Part shown: one piece after another, positions 17,507-26,662 of the stretch
How the letters are laid out: the number at the start of each line of letters is the position of its first letter
How positions within the stretch are numbered: the first letter of the stretch is position 1
Source: Acidobacteriota bacterium
Lineage (GTDB): Bacteria; Actinomycetota; Acidimicrobiia; Spongiisociales; UBA5794
NCBI GenBank assembly: GCA_022562055.1
Contig: JADFQA010000030.1
Span: forward strand, 1-40,481
Direction of reading: 5' to 3'
Length of the DNA stretch: 40,481 nt
Made by a program: the position numbers and the translations under genes
The notes under the pieces: generated by a model
Told to the model about the DNA's origin: nothing
Database searches by the model: none
The model's input: the letters and a program-made list of their open reading frames with translations, nothing else

Positions 17507-17884
17507 TGTCGGGTGTGTGGTGACGGAGAGTGTCATTTTCTCGCAGATTGCCGATTCGAGCGCCAGGGTCACCTCCTCAGGGCGGTCCGGGTCGACGAGT
17601 TGAATACGGACCTGGGTGAGGAAGTCGAGACTCATGTAGCGTCGGGCAACAGCGCACTCGAACTCCTAGGTCAAGGGTGTTCTTGTAGCCGAGGAGCCGA
17701 TTTCCAAAGTACCGGACCGAGATAGGGCATGGCCGACCCTTTGAGAAGGACATGCTAAATCCTCGATAGGCCGTCCGGTCGTCCCTAATTCGGTCACTAG
17801 GCTGACCACAGCCGCACCGATCCACCCATCGTCTGCCAAGGTGGAAGCGGAAAACACCCACTTTTCTACTGCCGCCAAGGATTC

Positions 17885-19297
17885 ATGTCAGCCAACGTTG
17901 TACTTATCTCCACCTACGAGCTGGGCCGACAACCGTTTGGTCTCGCTTCGCCTGCGGCGTGGCTAAAGGCGGCCGGGGCCAATGTGACCCTTCAGGATCT
18001 CGCCTTGTGCCAGCTTGATCTGAAATCTGTGCGTGAGGCGGATCTGGTCGGATTCTATGTGCCGATGCACACGGCTACTCGTTTGGCAGAGGAAGTGCTG
18101 GCTCGGGTTAGACAAGTCAACGAGAGCGCCCACATCTGCTTCTTCGGACTCTATGCCCCCATGAATGAGAAGCATCTTCGCACGTTGGGTGCAGACACCG
18201 TGTTAGGCGGAGAGTTCGAAAAGGGCCTAGTGGATGTTTATCTGAGCGTCGTCGGCGAGCACCCTCAACCCTATGCACAAACGGTGCCGAGCATCTCGCT
18301 CAGCCGCCAGAAGTTCATGGTTCCTGACCGGACGGGTCTCCCAGAACTTGACCAATACGCTCGCCTACAGGTGTCACCTGAGGTGTCCCGTATTGTCGGG
18401 TATACCGAAGCTTCGCGGGGCTGCAAACACCTTTGTCGACATTGTCCCGTGGTTCCGGTGTACAACGGCCGTTTCATAATTGTGCAACCAAAAGTTGTTC
18501 TCGAGGACGTGCGCCGTCAGGTTGATGCGGGCGCGGAGCACATCACGTTTGGCGACCCAGACTTCTTCAACGGCCCCCAGCATTCGCTACGAATTGTTCG
18601 TCGTCTGCACGAAGAGTTCCCAGAACTCTCCTACGACGTCACAATCAAGGTCGAGCACCTACTCGAACACTCCGGACTCCTGCCGACCCTCAAAGAGACC
18701 GGTTGCGTTTTGATAACCAGCGCAGTCGAGTCGTTCGATGACCACATCCTCGAGAAATTCGACAAGCATCACACAATGGAGGACTTCAAAGCGGTCCTAC
18801 ACGCACTACAGGAAGTCGATCTCGCATTGAACCCAACGTTTGTGACCTTTACCCCCTGGACGACCGCAATTGGATACACCCAATTCCTGCAGACGCTTGC
18901 CCTCCTCAACCTGGTAGAGCACGTTTCTCCGGTGCAGTACGCCATACGGCTCCTAATACCTGCCGGCAGCAAGCTGCTGGAACTGGATGAGATCACGGAT
19001 CTAGTGTCGGACTTTGATGACAAAGCGCTGTTGTACCCGTGGAAAAACCCGGACCCTGCAATGGACCTTCTCTACCGACAGGTCCTCACGATCGTAGAAC
19101 AGAACCAAGCAGCCAAACGCAGCCGGAGAGACATCTTCAGCGAAATTTGGACAGCTGTGCATGCCCGGCACGGTGACCCCGATTCGTCAGGAGAGCCTCC
19201 GCTCGACGACGTCCGGCCAATGGCGGACATTCCGTACCTGACTGAACCATGGTACTGCTGAGCTGAACCCACCCAAGAGCAGTTCGCTCTTATCTAG
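17885..19297 (+). CDS. B12-binding/radical SAM selenoprotein, CUAEP-tail type (UGA at 19259-19261 read as Sec)
   Basis: A 470-residue protein if the in-frame TGA at 19259-19261 is read as selenocysteine; conventional reading would stop at residue 458. ATG 17885 follows CCAAGG. Residues ~1-130 form a cobalamin-binding-like domain (NVVLISTYELG...FGLYAP) without the DxHxxG lower-ligand motif. The radical SAM cluster is C180-x3-C184-x2-C187 within TEASRGCKHLCRHCP, and the core runs to about 380. Codons after the UGA are GCT GAA CCC, giving C458-U459-A-E-P, then eight residues and TAG. That tail is the hallmark of the family I know as CUAEP/CCAEP-tail radical SAM (seleno)proteins. A SECIS-like hairpin follows. 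The reaction is unknown. Confidence 0.88.
19262..19294 (+). promoter_or_regulatory. Candidate bacterial SECIS element
   Basis: Directly after the UGA, AAGAGC (19275-19280) pairs perfectly with GCTCTT (19286-19291) around the loop AGTTC. The loop begins 19 bases after the UGA and has G in its second position. Both fit the known rules for bacterial SECIS elements (loop 16-37 bases from UGA, G among the first two loop bases). It lies inside the coding region, as bacterial SECIS elements do. Confidence 0.65.
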
Positions 19298-19500
19298 ACC
19301 AAAATCGACACGGAAGAATAACCAAGGACGAGAGGGTCTCGAACGACCCGTGCCGATCCTCCCGAGAACGAAGTGCAGTGCTGACCACGCTCATTGAATC
19401 CGCCCCCTCCTGTCAAGCTGAGCAACACTGACCAGGCACATGAGTCGTGCGGACTCAGTACTCTGATGGTTCGTTGCGCTCGGTTCGAAAGGCGGCACCT

Positions 19501-20511
19501 GTGACTATTGCGGATCCGCGGAGTTCGGAGTGGGTGGATTCGTGGTGCATTGAGCACCTCGGGTCAACCGCTGAGGAGCGGATCCACGAGTCGCAGGGCA
19601 TGTCATCGGTCGTAGGGGTTCGGCTTCGCGATGGCCGTGAGGTCGCCATCAAGATGCGATCCGACGACAGCGGCAGGGCAGCGACCTGCGTGGCCATTCA
19701 GGATGAACTCGCGGCTGGCGGGTTCGTGTGTCCTGCGCCCGTCTCTCCCGTCGTTGTCACCGCTGGGGTTACTGTGCACGCTGAGGAGTGGGTCCCAGGT
19801 GGCGAGATGTTGCGCGACTCAGGGACGCACCACGCCAAACTGTCGGGAAGTTTGCTCGCCGACTTGATGACACGTCTCGAGTCGATCACGGTTGCTGAAC
19901 CGCCGGTGCCAAACCCGGTTTGGGTGCAGTGGGACTATGACGGTGGCGGCTTGTTCCCACCCAACTTTGAGGAGATCGACAGGCGAGCTGAGTTGATGCC
20001 TCTCCCGCAGTGGCTCACGGATGTCGCAGTTCGAGTCCGGAACCGGATGAGTCGTGCAACGGCACTACCACGGGTACTTGGTCACGCTGACTGGGAGGCA
20101 CAGAACATGCGATGGATGGGTAGCCGGCCTCATGTCGTTCACGACTGGGACAGCCTTTCCTGTTTACCAGAGGCCGCGGTTGTCGGAGCTGCATCGGGTG
20201 CGTTCGCCAGCGAAGAAACGCCCACCCTTGCCCCAGTCGAGAGTACCGAAGCCTTCCTAAAGGCCTACCAAACAGCTCGGGGTCGCCGCTTCGACTCGAC
20301 CGAGGTCGAGGTTACGTGGGCGACGAGCCTTTTCCCCGCAGTACACAATGCGAGAGGCGAGTTCCTGTTCGACTCACCCAAGGTTGCTTGGAAGGCCCTG
20401 AGTGAACAGCTCGCTGTCCGTCTTGATCTGGCGGGGCATAGACCAAGACCCTCTGGCGATGGCTCCGGCGCCCGTGGGCGTACGCCATGCATCGGGGCCC
20501 CGTCACCATGA
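19501..20511 (+). CDS. Aminoglycoside-phosphotransferase-like kinase
   Basis: A 336-residue protein. The GTG at 19501 has an AAAGG site; a GTG 18 codons upstream is an alternative. It has the small-lobe lysine in GREVAIKMRSD and the catalytic loop VLGHADWEAQNMRW (HxDxxxxN), followed by VVHDWDSL, where the aspartate binds magnesium. These define the APH/choline kinase fold. The substrate may be a small metabolite; antibiotic resistance should not be assumed. The last ~25 residues are Arg/Gly/Pro-rich. Confidence 0.82.
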   Translation: MTIADPRSSEWVDSWCIEHLGSTAEERIHESQGMSSVVGVRLRDGREVAIKMRSDDSGRAATCVAIQDELAAGGFVCPAPVSPVVVTAGVTVHAEEWVPGGEMLRDSGTHHAKLSGSLLADLMTRLESITVAEPPVPNPVWVQWDYDGGGLFPPNFEEIDRRAELMPLPQWLTDVAVRVRNRMSRATALPRVLGHADWEAQNMRWMGSRPHVVHDWDSLSCLPEAAVVGAASGAFASEETPTLAPVESTEAFLKAYQTARGRRFDSTEVEVTWATSLFPAVHNARGEFLFDSPKVAWKALSEQLAVRLDLAGHRPRPSGDGSGARGRTPCIGAPSP

Positions 20512-20663
20512 CATCAACGTTAGGCGAACCGGACGGCTGGGATATCGACAGTCCTGTTCGAGGGTAATGCAGATACCGCCACACGACCGCTGGCGGCGTG
20601 TAGGACAGAAACATCCGCTAGGTTGACGTCGCAAAGCGACCGGAAAAGGAGCGGGGTACAGGG

Positions 20664-21281
20664 GTGTCTGCAGAGTTCTTGGTGACATCGCTAGTTGTCG
20701 TGCTGATTCCGGGAACCGGAGTCGTGTATACGGTATCCAGCGCGATCAGCGGCGGACTACGGCGCGGTATGTTCGCGGCGATTGGGTGCACACTTGGGAT
20801 CGTTCCGCACATGCTGGCGGCGATGGTTGGCCTGTCGGGCGTCATGAATGCGGGAGCAGTCGCCTTTGAGGTTGTGCGCTGGACAGGTGTTGCCTATCTC
20901 GCGTACATGGGTGTCTCGATGATTCGTGACGGAGGTGCGTTGCGACTCGATGACGACTCGATTGTTGCAGATGAACCGATGGGCCGAGTTGTTCGGCGCG
21001 GAATCCTGCTGAACCTCCTCAACCCAAAACTGACGGTCTTCTTCTTTGCGTTCCTTCCTCAATTCCTCGATTCTCCGCCGAGCCTCCTTGACGCTCGCCT
21101 TGTCGGCTTCGGCGGGATCTTCATGGTCATTACGCTGATCGTGTTCATGGGATACGCACGCGCAAGTGTGGCTGTCCGAGACAACGTGCTCGCAAGGCCG
21201 CGAACCCTTCGATGGGTACAGCGGTCGCTTGGCGCGCTCCTAGTCGGCTTCGCGGCGCGACTCGCCATCGCGGACATATGA
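20664..21281 (+). CDS. LysE/RhtB family amino-acid exporter
   Basis: A 205-residue membrane protein starting at a GTG with AAAGGAG upstream. It opens with FLVTSLVVVLIPGTGVVYTVSSAISGG, the standard LysE start with its PGP-like (here PGT) turn, and includes GVAYLAYMGVSMIRDG and GILLNLLNPKLTVFFFAFLPQF, both family signatures. Five or six membrane segments. It likely exports an amino acid or analogue. It follows the kinase gene after about 150 bases with no evident link. Confidence 0.92.
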   Translation: MSAEFLVTSLVVVLIPGTGVVYTVSSAISGGLRRGMFAAIGCTLGIVPHMLAAMVGLSGVMNAGAVAFEVVRWTGVAYLAYMGVSMIRDGGALRLDDDSIVADEPMGRVVRRGILLNLLNPKLTVFFFAFLPQFLDSPPSLLDARLVGFGGIFMVITLIVFMGYARASVAVRDNVLARPRTLRWVQRSLGALLVGFAARLAIADI

Positions 21282-21322
21282 ACGCTGCATCCACGTGCGG
21301 TCGCGTCCACACCGCTGGTCGG

Positions 21323-21865
21323 CTAACCGTCGGCCTGCCACCGGTATAAGTCGCGTAACAGAGCAATCTCGGCACCATGGTGGACAAGTTCGTTCCCACT
21401 GTGGAGGGCCAAATCGACCATCGAATGATGGGCCCACGGACCCCAATCCGGACCCAACTCGTCCCACCACCGATCACGGCTCGAAATCGCGGCACGGTAG
21501 TTCCGCCAACTATCGGACAGGGCGGAGGCGGCCTCATCAGCGTCAAGGGACCAAGTCGCATCCGGCTCAACATCGCGACCGTCGCCAAGGACACGACGCG
21601 TGTAGTCGGCGAAACAGTCGACGGAGAGATGCCACATGCGCCACGCAATCGTCGTCACTGGTGCCGGTTCGACGTCACGGTCTCCAGCTCCATCCACGCT
21701 GACCGAACCGTCGTCTCTCTTGCGCACCGACCACATGTCGTCCACTGGCTCCCAGAGATACTCCGCTTGAGTGACGCCCTTGAGGCGTGAGAAAAGCTGG
21801 GCAACCATGGAGTCGATGGAGTCGAGGACAACAACAGAAACGTCAGTTGCGGGTCGACTCACCAT
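21323..21865 (-). CDS. DinB family protein
   Basis: A 180-residue cytoplasmic protein with the four-helix DinB layout: an N-terminal LDSIDSMVAQLFSRLKGVTQAEYLWEPVDDMWSVR, a central TTIAWRMWHLSVDCFADYTRRVLG and a C-terminal VDLALHSGNELVHHGAEIALLRDLY. The histidines of the second and third segments would form the metal site. Family members act as metal-dependent thiol transferases (mycothiol or bacillithiol). The role of this one is unknown. It converges with the LysE gene (gap 41 bases). Confidence 0.88.
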   Translation of the reverse strand: MVSRPATDVSVVVLDSIDSMVAQLFSRLKGVTQAEYLWEPVDDMWSVRKRDDGSVSVDGAGDRDVEPAPVTTIAWRMWHLSVDCFADYTRRVLGDGRDVEPDATWSLDADEAASALSDSWRNYRAAISSRDRWWDELGPDWGPWAHHSMVDLALHSGNELVHHGAEIALLRDLYRWQADG

Positions 21866-21943
21866 GGAACCAATTCAAGCACGGATGGGGTGACGAGGCC
21901 AGCAATAGGGCGGCGTCAAACCCGACGCCCAGCACCTCTGCGT

Positions 21944-22816
21944 TCAGCTTTCCTGACGTTGGAGGACGTACAGAGAGGTCGTCATCGCTGGAACGAAGCC
22001 TGCACCCAAGTAGAGCGACCGGGATGCAGCGTTGCCTTGCTGGTAGGCGATTTTGATGCGGGTGGCCCCTGCATCGACAAGTCTGTTGATGCCTGACGTC
22101 AGGATGTGCCTGGCGAGTCCTCGCCGTTGGTGGGACTCTTCCGTTCTCATGGGTTCCACAAGCCCCACGTTGGTACTGGGGTCGTACCAGAACAACCCAT
22201 AAGCGACAGGCTCCCCCGTGCTGTCAACGATGACTAAGTCAAGATCTTTGCGGTAGAGCGAGGTCTGCCCCAGCCGTTCCGCAACTTGAGCACCATTGCG
22301 GCCCACCATGTGGTGGGGACTATCCGGTAATCCGGCCCGGCTCGCCAAGGAGTATCCAGTTGATAGGCTCGACACGTCCGGGCGAGCCTCGGCGGACATC
22401 CAGGCAGTGGCATCCTGGCCCGGCCTCGGTGCAAAACCCGCGTCGGTGAGCAACGAGGCCATGAACGTGTCCTGGTCGTCAACCAGGATCTCTACAGTCG
22501 AAACGACTCCGTCGAGTATCGCAAGACCACGCCGAGAAACCTCACGGACAAGATCGACAGAAGGCAGAACGATAACGTCGAGCGCGAACGTTCCGCCCCA
22601 GTCGGTGACCACAGCAGCCGCAACCGGCGAGTCCGATGTGTCAAACCAAAACGGTTGGTTCCAGCTATCCGTGTCGCGAGGCTTGCGCCACCACCATTGG
22701 AAGTCGGCCGCTTCCCAGAGCCCAGCCGTTGGCTGCTCGCTGCGCGCTCTCTGGAGCAAGGTGGTCACCGCGTCGAGATATGCCAAACCCGACAGCGTGC
22801 GTAGGTCGAAGCCCAT
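21944..22816 (-). CDS. GNAT N-acetyltransferase, two-domain
   Basis: About 290 residues from ATG 22816 (a GTG two codons earlier is possible). Length fits two GNAT modules in tandem. The first (about 1-150) has lost the usual acetyl-CoA loop; the second keeps it in VEPMRTEESHQRRGLARHILTSGINRL, followed by AYQQGNAASRSLYLGAGFVPAM, the typical N-(x)-A-x2-LY-x2-GF ending. It transfers an acetyl group from acetyl-CoA to an unknown amine. It lies behind the DinB gene, 78 bases apart on the same strand. Confidence 0.88.
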   Translation of the reverse strand: MGFDLRTLSGLAYLDAVTTLLQRARSEQPTAGLWEAADFQWWWRKPRDTDSWNQPFWFDTSDSPVAAAVVTDWGGTFALDVIVLPSVDLVREVSRRGLAILDGVVSTVEILVDDQDTFMASLLTDAGFAPRPGQDATAWMSAEARPDVSSLSTGYSLASRAGLPDSPHHMVGRNGAQVAERLGQTSLYRKDLDLVIVDSTGEPVAYGLFWYDPSTNVGLVEPMRTEESHQRRGLARHILTSGINRLVDAGATRIKIAYQQGNAASRSLYLGAGFVPAMTTSLYVLQRQES

Positions 22817-22918
22817 CCCCACAATCTAGACAGGCCAACCAAGGCACCGGGTTGGGGGACGCAACCGCGGAGGTTGGCGCGGCTTGCGGTACACGGGCCT
22901 TTGTCTTGGCAAATACCC

Positions 22919-22954
22919 TTGATTTAGCAAGATATTCATATATTATCTTGTTAA
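22919..22954 (+). promoter_or_regulatory. Promoter with embedded inverted repeat before the second Fic gene
   Basis: TTGATT (22919-22924) and TATTAT (22941-22946), 16 bases apart, make a plausible promoter. TTAGCAAGATA (22924-22934) and TATCTTGTTAA (22944-22954) are 11-bp arms matching at 10 positions and covering spacer and -10. A protein bound there would block transcription. Confidence 0.6.
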
Positions 22955-22965
22955 AAGGATGGACT

Positions 22966-24099
22966 GTGTCAAGACGAACGTGGACGGACCCGCTCGGTTA
23001 CACCTACGAATACGAGCCGTATGCAGCGGAGCTGATCGCCGAACTCGACATCGCCCCGTCTGAGCGAGCCACGCTTGCGATTGCAGAGGCTTCCAGAGCT
23101 TTGGGCACAGTACCGTTCCTACCCGGAGCTGGCATCGCCTCAGTGCTGTACCGCTCAGAGTCGAGCGCATCGTCGATCATTGAAGACATTCGAGTCGGTC
23201 CCCGGCGAATTCTCGAGGCAGAAGCGGCACGTGCCGACGAGATCCGAGACCCCATTGCAGAGCGCATCGTCGGGAATCTCGAGGGACTACGCGACGCATT
23301 CGCAACGCCACTCCCCGGCGGGGCCGCCGACTATCTGCGGTGGCACCGACTCCTTATGGAAAACCACCCGCGACTAAAGGCAAAAGACATCGGCGTGTTC
23401 CGAGACGAGCAGAATTGGATAGGTGGAAGCGCCTCAGGACCGCGGCGCGCCGCATTCATTCCCCCACCGCCAGAACACGTCGTTCCACTAATCGAGGATC
23501 TCTCGATGTACATGGCCCGCACTGACGTGGCCCCGGTCGTCCAGGCCGTGGTTGCACATGCCCGGTTCGAAGTGATCCACCCCTTCGTTGACGGAAACGG
23601 ACGAGTCGGCAGGATGCTCTTGCAGCACGTCCTGGCCGGCCGGATACACATTCCGGCACCTGTGCCGGTATCAATCCCATGGAGTCGAAACACCGATCGC
23701 TACATCGACGGACTGCGGTCCTTCCAACAAGGCGACATTGATCGGTGGATCGAGTTCGCTGCAACATCGATCGTCGAAGCAGTTGAGTGGATGCACACCG
23801 TCGATCAACGCTTGGCATCGTTGATGGCTTCCTTGAAAGACAGGTCGAGAGCACGCGGCGATTCGGTTGCGTCGCGAGTAATCCAAGATCTACCCGACCA
23901 CCCGCTCGTCGACGCCGACACTGTCGCAGTCCGGTACGGAGTCACCCGCCAAGCAGCCCACGAAGCTCTCACGCGGTTGAGCGAGGACGGTGTGCTCGGG
24001 GCACGGTCGTTCTCGCGCCGCACAAAAGCAGGCCGCCCGCGACGGATGTTCTCAAGCCTCGAGCTGGTCAACCTGCTGAACGAAATCGTCACGGGTTAG
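22966..24099 (+). CDS. Fic family protein with C-terminal winged helix
   Basis: A 377-residue protein starting at GTG 22966 behind AAAAGGA. The N-terminal Fic_N-like domain carries a degenerate inhibitory motif (S69-S-I-I-E73-D74, Asp where Gly/Asn is usual). The catalytic loop HPFVDGNGRVGR at 205-216 is intact. The last ~75 residues (LVDADTVAVRYGVTRQAAHEALTRLSEDGVL...RRMFSSLELVNLL) form a winged helix. It can thus modify targets with AMP and probably represses its own promoter. It differs clearly from the Fic protein at 1847-3184, so the two are not recent copies. Confidence 0.92.
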   Translation: MSRRTWTDPLGYTYEYEPYAAELIAELDIAPSERATLAIAEASRALGTVPFLPGAGIASVLYRSESSASSIIEDIRVGPRRILEAEAARADEIRDPIAERIVGNLEGLRDAFATPLPGGAADYLRWHRLLMENHPRLKAKDIGVFRDEQNWIGGSASGPRRAAFIPPPPEHVVPLIEDLSMYMARTDVAPVVQAVVAHARFEVIHPFVDGNGRVGRMLLQHVLAGRIHIPAPVPVSIPWSRNTDRYIDGLRSFQQGDIDRWIEFAATSIVEAVEWMHTVDQRLASLMASLKDRSRARGDSVASRVIQDLPDHPLVDADTVAVRYGVTRQAAHEALTRLSEDGVLGARSFSRRTKAGRPRRMFSSLELVNLLNEIVTG

Positions 24100-24188
24100 C
24101 TCGGCACGACGTCGGACAACACCCGGCGTGGATCGGACCGCCGAGTAACTCGCGAACTCGCCCCGCACTCCGTCGGGTTTAGCGGAGC

Positions 24189-24206
24189 GTCTGCGTCTAC
24201 GCAGAC
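24189..24206. other. Short hairpin after the second Fic gene
   Basis: GTCTGCGT and ACGCAGAC are perfect 8-bp arms two bases apart, in the gap between the Fic stop and the ATP-grasp gene. No T-run follows, so termination is uncertain. Confidence 0.35.
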
Positions 24207-24243
24207 GACAGAGGCGATGCGGGACCTGAGTTAGTAATCTCCC

Positions 24244-25647
24244 ATGATGGGAACCGATTACTACCCCGAGGTACTGAAACCTTTGTACGCAGGTCGCAGG
24301 TGGATCATCTGCGACGACGTCGTCGCCGGTGCCATTGCTCTAGCGCAACGCCTCGTCGACGCAGGTGCAAAGGCCGTGATGGTGATCGCTGGCAGCGAGG
24401 GAACGGGATCCCATCCTTTGGACGACGTCGAAGTCTTCCTAACGGGCGCGACCGGGAAAACCATGATGGACGTAGTCAGGGCAGTCGCTGCCGCGATCAC
24501 AACACCATCTCGGGAACTGCGGGCAGCCGTCGACGTGTTCGACCCGACGGGCGAAGCGATGGTCCTTTCCAACTACCTCGTCCCGACAGGCGAGGTGTGT
24601 GGGCGAAACGCGTACGGTGCGAGCCGACCAGAGTGGAAATCTCTCGAAGACAAACTGATCATCGACGACCTGTGGGACCGCGCCGGAGTGGTGCGGTCCC
24701 CCTCGGTCATCCTCAAGGTTGAGCGGGAGGCCGAGGTGCGCACAGCTCTGCGAGACGTGGCGAGCGCCGATGGCGCGGTGCTCGTGGCTGACAACACCGA
24801 GGGTTGGCACGGAGGTGGCGAGTACACCCGCTACCTCGCACCGGGTGCCGATCTGTCCCCCACATTGAGTTTCTTCGCCGAACACTCACGCCGCGTCAGG
24901 ATCATGCCGTTCTTGAGGGGTGTCCCCTGTTCGATCCACGGCCTCGTGACCACCGACGTGGTGCTCGTCTTCCGTCCTGCCGAAATGCTCGTATACCGCC
25001 GAGCCGGCTCTGACGAGTTCGTCTACACGGGGATGAACACGGTGTGGGATCCGCCCCCAGCGGTGCGGGACCAGATGCGCGACGTGGCGCGATCGGTGGG
25101 GGCTTTGATTCGTAGTGAGGTGGGCTATCTGGGTGCGTTTGGCATCGACGGCGTGTTTACCGCCGAGGGCTTCTTCCCCACCGAACTCAACCCGCGCCTG
25201 ACGGGTGGTCTCGGAATGCAGGCAGAAGCAGCGGGGCAGTACCCAATGGGAGATATCGATCGCGCCGTGGTTGCGGGTCTCGACGTTGATCTCCGGCTCG
25301 CCGACCTCGAGCGCGAAATCGTCGCGGGGGCTGACGCAAGCCGTTCCGGCCGTTGGCTACGACCCATCACCCATCTCTCGGCCACCGAAACAACCGAACA
25401 GCCGATTGCCTACGACGGCTCGTCTTGGCAACCGGTAGACGAAGACGATGCGACTGCCATCATGTCCTTCGGACCGTCGCCGCAGGGCGCGTTGGTGTTC
25501 GTAAAGCTGACGGAGAACCACGGGCTGGCGTCTGCGGACTCCATTGCCAAGATCGCAGCTGCCTCATTCGCAGTGTCGGACGAGCTGTGGGGCACCCGGA
25601 TCGGAGACCTCATCCCCGGAACCGCACCCCCAACCGAGATGCGCTAA
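24244..25647 (+). CDS. ATP-grasp domain protein
   Basis: A 467-residue cytoplasmic protein. The N-terminal ~120 residues (KPLYAGRRWIICDDVVAGAIALAQRLVDAGAKAVMVIAGSEGTG) look like a nucleotide-binding pre-ATP-grasp domain. The ATP-grasp fold follows, ending in GIDGVFTAEGFFPTELNPRLTGGLG, where E and N (ExNPR) bind the magnesium-ATP. Such enzymes join a carboxylate to an amine or thiol through an acyl phosphate. The substrate is unknown. The last six codons and following bases are nearly identical to the end of hpt about 880 bases downstream. Confidence 0.85.
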   Translation: MMGTDYYPEVLKPLYAGRRWIICDDVVAGAIALAQRLVDAGAKAVMVIAGSEGTGSHPLDDVEVFLTGATGKTMMDVVRAVAAAITTPSRELRAAVDVFDPTGEAMVLSNYLVPTGEVCGRNAYGASRPEWKSLEDKLIIDDLWDRAGVVRSPSVILKVEREAEVRTALRDVASADGAVLVADNTEGWHGGGEYTRYLAPGADLSPTLSFFAEHSRRVRIMPFLRGVPCSIHGLVTTDVVLVFRPAEMLVYRRAGSDEFVYTGMNTVWDPPPAVRDQMRDVARSVGALIRSEVGYLGAFGIDGVFTAEGFFPTELNPRLTGGLGMQAEAAGQYPMGDIDRAVVAGLDVDLRLADLEREIVAGADASRSGRWLRPITHLSATETTEQPIAYDGSSWQPVDEDDATAIMSFGPSPQGALVFVKLTENHGLASADSIAKIAAASFAVSDELWGTRIGDLIPGTAPPTEMR

Positions 25648-25671
25648 ACCGCCTTCGATCCACCACAGGAC
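25634..25671 (+). repeat. 38-bp direct repeat, copy 1
   Basis: Begins CCGAGATGCGCTAAACC and covers the last codons and stop of the ATP-grasp gene. It differs from the copy at 26514-26551 at only two positions. The 346 bases from here to the hpt start hold no assignable gene; a minus-strand frame at 25775-25990 is open but unrecognised. Confidence 0.85.
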
Positions 25672-25993
25672 GGTCGATACGCAACCTGGTAGCGACGAAG
25701 CGTTGTGGTGTTTCTTCAATGATCTAACCGTCGGAGGGGATGATTCCTTCCTTGCGTTCGATCAGCGACTCGAACTACGCAGGGATGCGCTCGGGGGTTG
25801 CGAGCCGCTCCACCGACCGCTCGCGGTGGACCACGAGTTGATCGGAGACCAGCTCGGGGTCGTCAAATTGGAGAACCGCATCGACCTCGTCACGCGGCAT
25901 GTCGTGTGCGTGTACCGGGGGGACACAACACCGTGGACGGCAGCAGAGGCACGCAATGCGACTACAGCGCCCCACTCCGCTACCGTCAGACCC

Positions 25994-26527
25994 GTGAGCA
26001 TACCTCCGACGCTGTTCTCCGAAGAAGAGATTGCAAGCCGGGTCGCTGCAATCGCCACCGAGATCGACGACGCGTACGCCGACGCTGGCCTGCTCGTACT
26101 GATCGGCGTCCTCAAGGGTTCCTTCATCTTCCTCGCCGACCTGGCGAGGAAGCTCACCATCCCGCACCGGATCGAGTTCATTGCAGTGTCGAGCTACGGG
26201 ACCCGCGCAAGCGAAACGGCCGACTCCGTCCGTTTGCTGATGGACGTCCGCCACCCCATCGTCGGGGAACATGTTCTGCTGGTGGAGGACATCGTCGACA
26301 CCGGCCACACTATTGCCTACCTGAAACGCCTCCTCGGAGCACGCGACCCAGCTTCGCTCAAGACCTGCACACTGCTCCACAAACCCGACCGAACCGAGGA
26401 AGAAGTGGAGCTCGACTTCCTGGGATTCACAATCCCGGATGTGTGGGTTGTCGGGTACGGCCTCGATTTCGCGGAGCGATACCGGACGCTCCCCTACATC
26501 GGCGAACTCCCACCCGAGATGCGCTAA
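25994..26527 (+). CDS. hpt: Hypoxanthine phosphoribosyltransferase
   Basis: A 177-residue enzyme starting at GTG 25994. It has the PRPP-binding motif VLLVEDIVDTGHT (residues ~96-108), the early LIGVLKGSFIFLADLAR loop, ISSYG-like VSSYGT, and the C-terminal DVWVVGYGLDFAERYRTLPYIG, all classic HPRT. It converts hypoxanthine or guanine and PRPP to IMP or GMP in purine salvage. Its usual tilS/ftsH neighbours are absent here, and a 38-bp repeat marks both its 3' end and the preceding gene's end, which suggests a rearranged location. Confidence 0.93.
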   Translation: MSIPPTLFSEEEIASRVAAIATEIDDAYADAGLLVLIGVLKGSFIFLADLARKLTIPHRIEFIAVSSYGTRASETADSVRLLMDVRHPIVGEHVLLVEDIVDTGHTIAYLKRLLGARDPASLKTCTLLHKPDRTEEEVELDFLGFTIPDVWVVGYGLDFAERYRTLPYIGELPPEMR

Positions 26528-26551
26528 ACCACCTTCGATCCACCACTGGAC
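26514..26551 (+). repeat. 38-bp direct repeat, copy 2
   Basis: Matches 25634-25671 at 36 of 38 positions. It covers the end of hpt (PEMR, stop) and 24 bases beyond. Period between copies is exactly 880 bases. Confidence 0.85.
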
Positions 26552-26662
26552 AAGGACCTCGACGAGGACGCTGCGTTTGTGACCAGCCGTGCAACGTTGT
26601 GTTGGGAAGTGGGTCCGGCTGCAAGGACGACTGCTCGGCTGCAGGCCCGTTAGGGTCGGCAC

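Noticed and set aside
19257-19262. Reading the TGA at 19259 as an ordinary stop
   Set aside because: Set aside because the following codons spell AEP in frame, a hairpin follows at the right distance and the motif matches a known selenoprotein tail; it remains the null explanation.
19447-19500. Earlier GTG start for the kinase
   Set aside because: The extra 18 residues are not similar to the family start and GTG 19501 has the better ribosome binding site, though the choice is not certain.
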